In this document: in pieces, positions 14,302 through 21,399 of the stretch
Position numbering within the stretch: position 1 is the stretch's first letter
How the letters are laid out: every line of letters begins with the position of its first letter
Assembly (NCBI GenBank): GCA_003070825.1
Contig: QBLP01000011.1
Span: 1 to 21,399, forward strand
Length of the DNA: 21,399 bases
Origin: Halanaerobium sp.
GTDB lineage: Bacteria > Bacillota > Halanaerobiia > Halanaerobiales > Halanaerobiaceae
Reading direction: 5' to 3'
Notes under the pieces: generated by a model
Database searches by the model: none
What the model was told of the DNA's origin: nothing
The model's input: the letters and a program-made list of their open reading frames with translations, nothing else
Program-made: the position numbers and the translations under genes

Positions 14302-15822
14302 ATGTTGAGATCGATGTATGCCGGTGTGTCAGGATTAAATGCACATCAGCAGATGATGGATGTTACAGGAAATAATATTGCCAATGTAAATACAGTCGGC
14401 TTTAAAAGCAGTCGGGTTACTTTTAAAGAGATGTTAAGTCAGACAATTCAGGGGGCTTCTGCACCCCAGGGTAATCGAGCTGGTACTAATCCTCAGCAGG
14501 TTGGACTTGGTGTTGGAATTGGAAGTATTGATACTGATATGTCTTCTGGTAACCTGCAGTCAACTGGAAAAACTTCTGATGTTGCAATTCAGGGAGATGG
14601 ATTTTTTGTCCTGAGAGATGGAAGTAATCAGGTTTATTCTCGAGCGGGAAATTTAAACTTCGATGCACAGGGAAGGTTATATTCTTCCAGTACCGGAATG
14701 TTAGTTCAGGGTTGGATGGCAGATGCCAATGGTGATTATGGTGATTTTAATGCTCAGAATATCGGCGATGTAACCTTAAAGCAGGAGATAAATGCCCAAG
14801 AAACTGATAAGGTTAGTTTTGGTAAAAATCTTGATGCCTCGATAGAAAACAAACTGCAAATCATTGAGCAGAGTTTAGGAAACGATTTTGCTTTAACTAT
14901 TGAAGAAACTTCTAGTTTTAATGTCTGGGATGTTAAAATAAGTAATGGAACTACCTCTTCACCAACCAAGCAAATCACTTTAAATCCTGATGGGACTATA
15001 AAAACTAATGCCTCAATTAATATTAATACAGATGGTAATGCCGGGGATGAAACTTATACTTTTGATGATACAAATGGTTTAGTTATCAATGAAACTAGCA
15101 CAGGTACAAATCAGGTTGGCAATCTAGAATATGCTCAAAATGCTCAGCGGAAATTATCTGTAGATGTTTTTGACAGTCAGGGTGCAAAACATACTGTCCA
15201 GATGCAGCTGGAAAAAATAGCTAATAATGAATGGCAAATTGGTAACTTATCTGTTGATGGTATTCAAACTACTTCTTTAAATTATGATAAGAGCCATGTT
15301 ATTGAATTTGATTCTGAGGGGAATGTTAAAAATGGTGGTAATCTTGATTTATCATTCACACCTGCCGGAACTGCTGAGTCACAGACTGTAGCACTTAATT
15401 TCAGTGATATGACTCAATTTGCTGGTGATATGACAGCCAACTTTACAAATGTTAATGGATATAAAGCTGGTGCTTTAGAATCCTTCTCTTTTACAGAGAC
15501 AGGGGATGTAGTTGGTTCTTACAGTAATGGATTGACTCAGACTCTGGCTAAATTAGGTTTAGCTAATTTCTCTAATCCTTCTGGTCTGCTGAGGCAGGAG
15601 GGGGTTTTCCAGACTACAAGTAACTCTGGAGACCCAGAATTGGGACCTGCTGCTCAGGGTGGTTTTGGTTCTTTAGCTCCGGCAACACTTGAAATGTCTA
15701 ATGCCAACCTTTCTCAGGAGTTTACAAATATGATTACAGCTCAGAGAGGTTTTCAGGCTAATTCAAAGTTGATTACAACTTCAGATGAAATGCTGCAGAC
15801 ATTAGTGAACCTAAAAAGATAA
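14302..15822 (+). CDS. flgE: Flagellar hook protein FlgE
   Basis: Main subunit of the hook. The N-terminal signature MLRSMYAGVSGLNAHQQMMD then TGNNIANVNTVGFKSSRVTF, the FlgE/F/G middle motif (DVAIQGDGFFVLRDG, about 93-107) and the C-terminal coiled-coil end (EFTNMITAQRGFQANSKLIT) are all intact. The 506 residues include a variable Asn/Thr-rich outer region (about 150-400), long enough for a true hook protein rather than FlgG. AAGGAGG (14286-14292) precedes ATG 14302. Its expression may be tuned by the structured leader upstream, while the 17-bp hairpin after its stop may define the mRNA 3' end. Confidence 0.96.
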   Translation: MLRSMYAGVSGLNAHQQMMDVTGNNIANVNTVGFKSSRVTFKEMLSQTIQGASAPQGNRAGTNPQQVGLGVGIGSIDTDMSSGNLQSTGKTSDVAIQGDGFFVLRDGSNQVYSRAGNLNFDAQGRLYSSSTGMLVQGWMADANGDYGDFNAQNIGDVTLKQEINAQETDKVSFGKNLDASIENKLQIIEQSLGNDFALTIEETSSFNVWDVKISNGTTSSPTKQITLNPDGTIKTNASININTDGNAGDETYTFDDTNGLVINETSTGTNQVGNLEYAQNAQRKLSVDVFDSQGAKHTVQMQLEKIANNEWQIGNLSVDGIQTTSLNYDKSHVIEFDSEGNVKNGGNLDLSFTPAGTAESQTVALNFSDMTQFAGDMTANFTNVNGYKAGALESFSFTETGDVVGSYSNGLTQTLAKLGLANFSNPSGLLRQEGVFQTTSNSGDPELGPAAQGGFGSLAPATLEMSNANLSQEFTNMITAQRGFQANSKLITTSDEMLQTLVNLKR

Positions 15823-15833
15823 TTTGAATTAAA

Positions 15834-15872
15834 CTATCAGGCTGAAATCTAATCAAGATTTCAGCCTGATAG
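15834..15872 (+). repeat. Perfect 17-bp hairpin between flgE and flbD
   Basis: CTATCAGGCTGAAATCT (15834-15850) and AGATTTCAGCCTGATAG (15856-15872) are perfect inverted repeats with a 5-nt AATCA loop, 11 nt after the flgE stop. The sequence after it (ATAATAATG) has no T run, so it is not a classical intrinsic terminator. It may be an RNA processing or stabilising element, a weak terminator, or a dispersed palindrome. Confidence 0.7.
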
Positions 15873-15898
15873 ATAATAATGATTTAATAAGGAAGTGT

Positions 15899-16111
15899 AT
15901 GATGATTAAATTGACCAGGACTAGCGGCAAAGAATTTGTATTAAATGCTGAGTTAATATTAGAAATACAGGAAACACCAGATACTGTAATTACTCTAACT
16001 AATGGCAAGAAACTGCTTGTCATAGATTCAGCAGATGATATAATTAAAAAAGTAGTAAATTACCGTCAGAAAATAATGGCTGGAATTTCTAGAACAGGGG
16101 AGAGATCTTAA
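15899..16111 (+). CDS. flbD: FlbD/SwrD family flagellar protein
   Basis: Small protein of 70 residues with the family signature IKLTRTSGKEFVLNAELI and the TPDTVITLTNGKKLLVIDS region. In Bacillus the homologue SwrD (YlzI) is needed for full motor power and swarming, and its gene is beside the stator or hook genes in many Firmicutes. Here it sits between flgE and motA, in line with a stator-related role. GGAAGTG (15891-15897) precedes ATG 15899; ATG 15902 is a one-residue alternative. motA starts in the base after its stop. Confidence 0.93.
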   Translation: MMIKLTRTSGKEFVLNAELILEIQETPDTVITLTNGKKLLVIDSADDIIKKVVNYRQKIMAGISRTGERS

Positions 16112-16921
16112 ATGGATTTAGCGACAATAGTTGGTTTAGTAGCAGGAGCAATAATATTTTCACTGGTAGCTGTACTGGGTGGTAATGTAGTTATCTTTGT
16201 TAGTGTGCAGTCTGCCCTGGTAGTTCTCGGTGGTACCCTGGCCGGTGTAATGATCAGTTATACTTTTCAAGATTTAAAGAACATACCCAATCTTTTAAGG
16301 GTTTCCTTTCAGGATGACAAAATGGAATCCGAACATGTTATCGAAAACTTAGTTAATTTTGCAGAAAAAGCGAGAAGAGAAGGCCTTTTGGCCTTAGAAG
16401 ATGACGCAGCAGAAATGGATGACGAATTTTTACAGAAAGGAATTCAGCTGGTAGTTGATGGTACAGATCCCGAATTGGTAAGAAATATTCTGGAAACAAA
16501 ACTTACTTTTTTACAGGAGAGACATGCAAAAGGTAGAGGTATTTTTGCTACAATGGGTCAGCTGGCACCTGCTTTTGGGATGATTGGTACTTTGATTGGT
16601 CTGGTGCAGATGTTAAGTCAGCTTGATGATCCTAATCAACTTGGGTCTGGTATGGCTGTAGCTTTGATCACCACTCTTTATGGTGCATTACTTGCTAACT
16701 GGATTTTTATTCCCCTGGCTAAAAATTTAGAAACTCAGAGTAACCATGAGATTCATGTAAAAGAAGTTATTATCGAAGGTATTCTTTCCATACAAGCTGG
16801 AGAAAATCCACGGATTGTTAAAGAAAAACTGCATGCTTTCCTCTCAGAAGGTGAAAAAGAAGAAGTTGAAGCCAGAATAAATGAAACAGGAGAGGTGGGT
16901 GCTGCAGAAAATGCCTCGTAA
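16112..16921 (+). CDS. motA: Flagellar stator protein MotA
   Basis: Ion-channel stator subunit with four membrane helices: about 5-25, 28-49, 147-168 (with QLAPAFGMIGTLIGLVQML) and 181-203 (MAVALITTLYGALLANWIF). The large cytoplasmic loop between helices 2 and 3 has the charged FAEKARREGLLALEDD segment that contacts FliG. Length 269 residues is normal. The C-terminal tail is acidic. The ribosome site AGGGGAGAGA lies in the end of flbD. It overlaps motB by 11 nt. Confidence 0.97.
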   Translation: MDLATIVGLVAGAIIFSLVAVLGGNVVIFVSVQSALVVLGGTLAGVMISYTFQDLKNIPNLLRVSFQDDKMESEHVIENLVNFAEKARREGLLALEDDAAEMDDEFLQKGIQLVVDGTDPELVRNILETKLTFLQERHAKGRGIFATMGQLAPAFGMIGTLIGLVQMLSQLDDPNQLGSGMAVALITTLYGALLANWIFIPLAKNLETQSNHEIHVKEVIIEGILSIQAGENPRIVKEKLHAFLSEGEKEEVEARINETGEVGAAENAS

Positions 16922-17765
16922 TAATAACAACAACAATAATAATGATAATGAACCTGGTTCTCCTGCCTGGATGACAACCTTTGGCGATATGATGACTCTA
17001 CTTTTGGTATTTTTTGTTCTTCTTTATTCTTTTTCTACCATGGATGTAGAAAAATTTAAGGGATTTATTTCTGCCCTGCAGAGTCAATTAGGAGTCTTAG
17101 AAGGTGGCCAGACAATAACTTCCAACCCAAATATTGATGCCGGAACTTTAGGAGAAGATTATGCACAGGCTCCCCAGAATATTCAGCAGATAATGAGGGA
17201 ATTAGATAATTATATAGAAAGTAATAATTTAGGAGATCGAGTTAATGTCGAAAATAAGCGAAAAGGACTTGTAATCAGCTTAACTGGGGAGATACTTTAT
17301 GAGCTGGGAAGAGCCAGAATTAGGGAACAGGGAAGAGAAGTACTGGCTATGATCTCTGATATTTTAAAAGATATACCAAATGATATTATGATTGAAGGAC
17401 ATACTGATAATCTACCGATTAGAACAGATGAATTTCCATCTAACTGGGAATTATCTACGGCAAGAGCAGTTAATGTGATAAAATTTTTGATAGAAGAAAG
17501 AGGTTTTGATCCAGCCAGGCTTTCAGCTGCAGGTTATTCTGAATATAGACCGGTAGCAGAAAATACTTCACCGGAAGGAAGAGCAGAAAATAGAAGGGTT
17601 GAAGTGGTTATCTTAAATTCTCAGTATACTGTTAATAATGGAGTTGAGGTTGAAAATAATAATCAGGCTAATCTTCAAAATTCGGCAGCTGAGACAGAAA
17701 TAAATGATAGATCAGCTAAGGATCAAAATGACAGCACTGAGGAAGGAGGAAATATAGATGGCTGA
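16911..17765 (+). CDS. motB: Flagellar stator protein MotB (possibly Na+-type)
   Basis: Stator subunit that anchors MotA to peptidoglycan. One membrane helix (about 25-45) carries the ion-binding Asp26 in TFGDMMTLLLVFFVLL. The C-terminal OmpA-like domain has GHTDN (163-167), NWELSTARAVNVIKFL and RAENRRVEVVIL. The tail after it is Asn/Glu-rich. I start at ATG 16911; the in-frame ATG at 16881 lies before the GGAGAGGTGG site (16889-16898), although the 12-nt gap to 16911 is long. Residues 4-11 are eight Asn in a row. The helix resembles MotS/PomB more than H+-type MotB, so Na+ use is a reasonable guess. Confidence 0.95.
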   Translation: MPRNNNNNNNNDNEPGSPAWMTTFGDMMTLLLVFFVLLYSFSTMDVEKFKGFISALQSQLGVLEGGQTITSNPNIDAGTLGEDYAQAPQNIQQIMRELDNYIESNNLGDRVNVENKRKGLVISLTGEILYELGRARIREQGREVLAMISDILKDIPNDIMIEGHTDNLPIRTDEFPSNWELSTARAVNVIKFLIEERGFDPARLSAAGYSEYRPVAENTSPEGRAENRRVEVVILNSQYTVNNGVEVENNNQANLQNSAAETEINDRSAKDQNDSTEEGGNIDG

Positions 17766-18210
17766 GGAAGGACAGATGAACTTTAAAATGCTGGCCTTAA
17801 TTATAGTTTTAGTAATTATTATAACAGGGGTGGCAAGTTTTACTTTTTTCACTTATTTTTCAGTGTCCAGCGATGAAGATAACAAAGATGAAATTCAAAG
17901 TGTAGAAGATATTCGCCCCACATATAATGCCGGTAGTTATACAGTAAATATTTCTAATAACAATCAGATTAATTTTGTGCGGGCGACTTTAGTATTTGAG
18001 CTCGAAAATGCTGAACTTAAAAAAGAACTTGAAAAACGTAAACCTCAGATTAGAGACAGGGTAATCTCTACCTTAAGAGCTCAAAATAAAGAAATATTAG
18101 AAGAGCCTGGTTCAGATACAATCAAAGGAATTATTAAAGAGAAAATTAATGGGCTATTAATTTCAGGTAAGATTACAAATGTCTGGTTTACAGAACTGGT
18201 TGTACAGTAG
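17758..18210 (+). CDS. fliL: Flagellar basal body-associated protein FliL
   Basis: Single-pass membrane protein that surrounds or assists the stator. The 150 residues have one membrane helix (about 10-33), an acidic stretch (SSDEDNKDEIQSVED) and a C-terminal domain with the FliL pattern (FVRATLVFELENAELKKELE, then IRDRVISTLRAQNKEIL). GGAAGGAGG (17741-17749) precedes ATG 17758, which overlaps the end of motB by 8 nt. Its place between motB and fliM is common. Confidence 0.94.
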   Translation: MAEEGQMNFKMLALIIVLVIIITGVASFTFFTYFSVSSDEDNKDEIQSVEDIRPTYNAGSYTVNISNNNQINFVRATLVFELENAELKKELEKRKPQIRDRVISTLRAQNKEILEEPGSDTIKGIIKEKINGLLISGKITNVWFTELVVQ

Positions 18211-18222
18211 GGAGGATAAAAG

Positions 18223-19230
18223 ATGGCTGATGTATTAAATCAAAATGAAATAGATTCTCTGCTCTCTGCAATTAGTGATGGTAGTCTTGATGTAGAGGAA
18301 GCTAAAGAACAATCCGAAGAAAAAGAGGTCAAAGACTACGATTTTCGCCGACCTGATAAGCTTTCTAAAGAGCAGATGCGGACACTACAGATGATTCACG
18401 AAAATCTATCCAGATTATTTACAACAACCCTATCTACTAAACTTCGCAGTATGGTTAACTTTGAAGTAGCATCAATTGAACAGCTTTCTTATTCTGAGTT
18501 TATTCACTCTTTACCCGAACCTACAATTATTGGAATAAATAACCTGGAACCTCTTGATGGTCAATTTATTTTTGAGATTAATCCTGAAATTGGTTTTGCA
18601 ATTATTGATAGACTCTTTGGAGGGTTTGGTAATCCAATCGATGAGGTGCGGTCATTTACAGACATTGAGCAGGTAGTAATAAAAAGGGTTATGAACTGGC
18701 TTCTAGAAGGCTTTGGTGAAGCCTGGGAAAACATTTCAAGTTTAAAACCAAAACTGCTTGAACTGGAATCAAACCCACAGTTTACCCAGATTGTTCCGGA
18801 CAGTGATATGACAATTATTGTTACACTTTCAGCAAGAATTGGCGGTAGTGAGGGTTTAATGAACATCTGCCTGCCTTATATCATGCTGGAGCCGATAGTA
18901 AGTAATTTGAATGCTCAGTACTGGTTTTCGAGCACCAGAGAAAAACAGACTCCAGAACATATAGCAAAACTTCGTAAGCGTTTAAATGAAGCCCTGGTTG
19001 AAGTTGACGCTGTCTTAGGTAGTACTGAAATTACTGTAGAGGATTTTCTCTATCTACAGCCTGGAGATGTAATTCGTCTCGACAAAAAAGTTGAGGAAAA
19101 TGCCGAGCTAAAAATTGGCAGCAGACGAAAATATGAGGCAGTTGTTGGTAATAAAAACAATCATAAAGCAATACAGATAATAGGTGTAGCCGAAAACTTG
19201 TTAGAGGAGAGTGAAGACGATGACGAATGA
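18223..19230 (+). CDS. fliM: Flagellar motor switch protein FliM
   Basis: C-ring protein that receives CheY-P and sets rotation sense. The N-terminal CheY-P-binding peptide LNQNEIDSLLSAI (5-17) is intact. The middle domain is CheC-like and binds FliG; it includes the IDRLFGGFGNP motif (about 126-136). The C-terminal SpoA domain (about 245-320) has VDAVLGSTEITVEDFLYLQP and DVIRLDK. The 335 residues are standard. GGAGG (18211-18215) precedes ATG 18223. It overlaps fliY by 11 nt; the two products join in the switch ring. Confidence 0.97.
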   Translation: MADVLNQNEIDSLLSAISDGSLDVEEAKEQSEEKEVKDYDFRRPDKLSKEQMRTLQMIHENLSRLFTTTLSTKLRSMVNFEVASIEQLSYSEFIHSLPEPTIIGINNLEPLDGQFIFEINPEIGFAIIDRLFGGFGNPIDEVRSFTDIEQVVIKRVMNWLLEGFGEAWENISSLKPKLLELESNPQFTQIVPDSDMTIIVTLSARIGGSEGLMNICLPYIMLEPIVSNLNAQYWFSSTREKQTPEHIAKLRKRLNEALVEVDAVLGSTEITVEDFLYLQPGDVIRLDKKVEENAELKIGSRRKYEAVVGNKNNHKAIQIIGVAENLLEESEDDDE

Positions 19231-20449
19231 TGGTAATTTTTTATCACAGGATGAAATAGATGCTTTAATGAATGATCAGGAAGATGAGGAATCTGCAGCA
19301 GCTGGCTCAGATGATTTTAACTTAAATTCAGAGGAAATTGATGTTATTGGAGAAGTAAATAATATTGCGATGGGCTCCTCTGCTACAGCTCTCTCAACAC
19401 TGCTGGATGAGAAAGTTGATATTACAACTCCGGAAGTTGATGTTAAAACTTTTCAGCAGCTGATTGAAGAATATGATCGGCCCTGTGTTTTAGTAAAAGT
19501 TGAATATGTTGAAGGGATAGAGGGTTTAAGCCTGCTGGTTATTGATACCGAAGATGCTGCAGTTATTGCGGATCTAATGATGGGTGGAGATGGTCTGGAG
19601 GGTATGGACCAGGAGATGTTAAACGAGATATCGCTCAGTGCAGTTGGAGAAGCAATGAATCAGATGATGGGAGCTGCTTCTACAGCAATGTCAAATATTT
19701 TGGATGAACTGGTTAATATATCTCCTCCAACAGCAGAATTTATAGATCTGGATGATGTTATTGAAGAGGGAAGAGACTGGTTTGATCCGAACGAAAAAAT
19801 TGTTGTCACTTCTTTTAAGCTGAAGGTTGGAGATGTAATTGATAGCAGTTTTAAACAGATTTCTTCTTATAATTTTGTTAAGGATCTGGCTGATTCTCTG
19901 CTCCATGGTAATACAGGTTTGATGGATAATACTATTGATGAAGAAGAAATTGAAGAAGAAGTAAAAGAAGAAGTTGATACTTCAGTTAAAGAAGAATATC
20001 AGGAAACAGCAGGTTCTCAGAGCTCTCAGGGACAAAAAAACAAATCAGCTTCTCAGACTAATACTGGTGAAGCCGGGCGGTCTTCACAGCAGAGAAGAGA
20101 ACCGCAAAATAGAAATATTGAAAGAGAAGAAAAAGTTGATGTTCAGTCAGCACAATTTCCCGAATTTAGTCAGTCATCTACACAGCCCTTACCAAATAAT
20201 ATGGAATTAATTAAAGATGTACCGCTGGAAGTTACAGTAAGGCTGGGTAAAACAGTTATGAAAATTAGAGATATTCTTGATCTTGGGGATGGCTCTATAA
20301 TTGAGCTTGACAAGCTTGCTGGAGAACCAGTAGATCTTTTGGTTAACGGAAAGCTGGTCGCAAAGGGAGAAGTTGTTGTTATTGATGAAAACTTTGGCTT
20401 TAGAGTTAAAGACATAATTAGTCCCGCTGAACGACTATCAAAGATATAG
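19220..20449 (+). CDS. fliY: Flagellar switch protein and CheY-P phosphatase FliY
   Basis: Switch-complex phosphatase fused to a FliN-like domain. The 409 residues show an N-terminal peptide NFLSQDEIDALMND (6-19) that mimics the FliM CheY-binding peptide. A CheC-like domain follows with both phosphatase signatures intact ([D/S]-x3-E-x2-N-x22-P: first D41, E45, N48, P71; second in SAVGEAMN). Next is a disordered linker rich in Glu, Ser and Gln (about 240-320), and last a SpoA/FliN domain (KDVPLEVTVRLGKTVMKIRD to the end). I start at ATG 19220, well spaced from GAGGAGAG (19205-19212); the GTG at 19211 lies in that site. Confidence 0.95.
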   Translation: MTNDGNFLSQDEIDALMNDQEDEESAAAGSDDFNLNSEEIDVIGEVNNIAMGSSATALSTLLDEKVDITTPEVDVKTFQQLIEEYDRPCVLVKVEYVEGIEGLSLLVIDTEDAAVIADLMMGGDGLEGMDQEMLNEISLSAVGEAMNQMMGAASTAMSNILDELVNISPPTAEFIDLDDVIEEGRDWFDPNEKIVVTSFKLKVGDVIDSSFKQISSYNFVKDLADSLLHGNTGLMDNTIDEEEIEEEVKEEVDTSVKEEYQETAGSQSSQGQKNKSASQTNTGEAGRSSQQRREPQNRNIEREEKVDVQSAQFPEFSQSSTQPLPNNMELIKDVPLEVTVRLGKTVMKIRDILDLGDGSIIELDKLAGEPVDLLVNGKLVAKGEVVVIDENFGFRVKDIISPAERLSKI

Positions 20450-20461
20450 GCTGGTGATATA

Positions 20462-20830
20462 ATGAATTATCTCTGGGAAACCTTTAAGATTACTTTTTAC
20501 CTTGTTTTAGTAATTGGCTTTATTTTAGCAATTTATTATCTTTTGAAAAACAGATTTAATTTAACCAATTCCAGGCAGATGGAAATAATTGATACAATGC
20601 GGTTGGCCAATGGAGAGACAATTTATCTGGTTAAGGTTTTTAACGAAATTGTAATGCTTGGTGGTAGTAAAGAAGAATTAAATTATTTGCGAAGCTGGCC
20701 GATCGATCAGTTAGATTTCGATTTTAATGATTTGAGAAAAGAAAAAGGGAAAAAAGGAGATTTTAAAGATAAGCTAAAAAGTATTCTGGCTAAAGATAAA
20801 AGTTCTAACAGCAGTGATCAGGATGTTTAA
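20462..20830 (+). CDS. fliO: Flagellar biosynthesis protein FliO
   Basis: Small membrane protein that helps assemble the FliP ring of the export gate. The 122 residues have one membrane helix (about 10-28), then the family motif RQMEIIDTMRLANGETIYLV and the VMLGGSKEELNYL segment, and a Lys-rich, probably disordered tail. FliO is poorly conserved; position directly before fliP is strong support. A modest GGCTGGTGAT site precedes ATG 20462. It overlaps fliP by 8 nt. Confidence 0.92.
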   Translation: MNYLWETFKITFYLVLVIGFILAIYYLLKNRFNLTNSRQMEIIDTMRLANGETIYLVKVFNEIVMLGGSKEELNYLRSWPIDQLDFDFNDLRKEKGKKGDFKDKLKSILAKDKSSNSSDQDV

Positions 20831-21399
20831 AAGATTATTTTTAATTGCTCTGGTAATATTATTGTTATTTAATTTCAGTTTTTCTGTTTCAGCTCAGGAT
20901 TTTAATATTCCAAATATTTCTTTTCAAATTGGAGATGAGGGAGCTGAAAATCAGGGGGATGATTTAGTTTTATCACTTCAAATTTTACTCCTGCTGACAG
21001 TTTTATCTCTTGCTCCGGCAATCATAATACTTTTTACATCTTTTACCAGAATCATAATTGTTTTTTCAATATTAAAGAGGGCACTTGCTTTAAATAATAT
21101 GCCGCCCAACCAGGTTTTAATTGGAATTGCAATATTTTTAACTATATTTATTATGTCTCCTGTCTGGCAGGGGGTAAATCAGAATGCTCTTCAGCCCTAT
21201 CTTGCTGATGAAATAAGTCTGGAAGAAGCTTATCAGAATACTATTTCTCCAGTTAGAGAATTTATGTTTAATCAGGTTGATGAACGTTCACTGGCACTAT
21301 TCACTAACATTGCGGAGATTGAGCGACCGGAGACCAGGGAAGACCTTCCAACATTTGTTTTAATTCCCGCTTTTTTAGTTAATGAGATTAAAATAGCCT
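20823..21399 (+). CDS. fliP: Flagellar export gate protein FliP (3' truncated by window edge)
   Basis: Core subunit of the type III export gate. ATG 20823 opens a frame that stays open to the window end, giving 192 residues of the usual 220-260. A cleavable signal peptide is visible (KR at 3-4, hydrophobic core, SVSA-QD at about 24/25), as known for flagellar FliP. Then come SLQILLLLTVLSLAPAIIIL, FTSFTRIIIVFSILKRALAL and NNMPPNQVLIGIAIFLT, all diagnostic of the FliP/YscR family. The last visible residues, LPTFVLIPAFLVNEIKIA, are the conserved region before the last membrane helices. The ribosome site is weak, so translation probably depends on fliO. Confidence 0.95.
   Translation, partial: MFKRLFLIALVILLLFNFSFSVSAQDFNIPNISFQIGDEGAENQGDDLVLSLQILLLLTVLSLAPAIIILFTSFTRIIIVFSILKRALALNNMPPNQVLIGIAIFLTIFIMSPVWQGVNQNALQPYLADEISLEEAYQNTISPVREFMFNQVDERSLALFTNIAEIERPETREDLPTFVLIPAFLVNEIKIA

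Noticed and set aside
16881..16910. Upstream ATG start for motB
   Set aside because: It would place the GGAGAGGTGG ribosome site inside the gene; MotB proteins usually have a short N-terminus before the helix.
16920..16943. AAT/AAC repeat in motB as a phase-variation tract
   Set aside because: It is a trinucleotide repeat with mixed codons, so slippage would change Asn number but not the frame.
1203..20415. Minus-strand and alternate-frame open reading frames inside the listed genes
   Set aside because: They are fully embedded in well-identified genes, have low-complexity translations (Ser/Ile/Leu-rich), and show no ribosome sites or family motifs.
1..21399. Mobile elements, CRISPR arrays, tRNA or rRNA genes, prophage
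   Set aside because: No transposase or integrase motifs, no regularly spaced repeats and no RNA gene signatures were seen; gene order is that of a vertically inherited flagellar operon.

Overview
The window is one strand of a motility locus, all genes on the plus strand and almost without gaps. It comes from an AT-rich, low-GC bacterium of the Firmicutes/Clostridia type. Support for this: FliY (CheC-like plus FliN) instead of a short FliN, CheC and CheD instead of CheZ, a YlxF-type gene between fliJ and fliK, an FlbD/SwrD gene, and strong AGGAGG-type ribosome binding sites with some TTG starts. Many proteins are acidic and the MotB membrane helix looks Na+-type, so I lean towards a halophilic anaerobe such as Halanaerobiales. 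That placement is inference; no rRNA or other marker gene is present.

Region 1 (1-4593) is a chemotaxis cluster: the 3' part of a methyl-accepting receptor, two tandem cheW genes separated by an intrinsic terminator, cheC, cheD and cheY. cheY has its own likely promoter. CheA, CheB and CheR are not here.

Region 2 (4594-4798) is a regulatory leader: a c-di-GMP-I (GEMM) riboswitch followed by an intrinsic terminator. Its strands can be re-paired as an antiterminator, so it looks like a c-di-GMP OFF switch for the whole flagellar operon.

Region 3 (4799-21399) is the flagellar operon: flgB, flgC, fliE, fliF, fliG, fliH, fliI, fliJ, ylxF, fliK, flgD, a TIGR02530-type gene, flgE, flbD, motA, motB, fliL, fliM, fliY, fliO and the 5' part of fliP. 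It runs from rod and MS-ring through switch, export ATPase, hook-length control, hook and stator to the export gate. Many neighbours overlap by 8 or 11 nt, which suggests translational coupling.

The least explained element is the 179-nt gap before flgE (14123-14301). It holds a 12-bp AT-rich hairpin and a compact predicted three-way junction. A loop of the junction is complementary over 10 nt to the flgE Shine-Dalgarno region. I match it to no RNA class I know and consider it the best candidate for an undescribed cis-regulatory RNA. A perfect 17-bp hairpin after flgE and a smaller one before fliK may mark transcript processing points.
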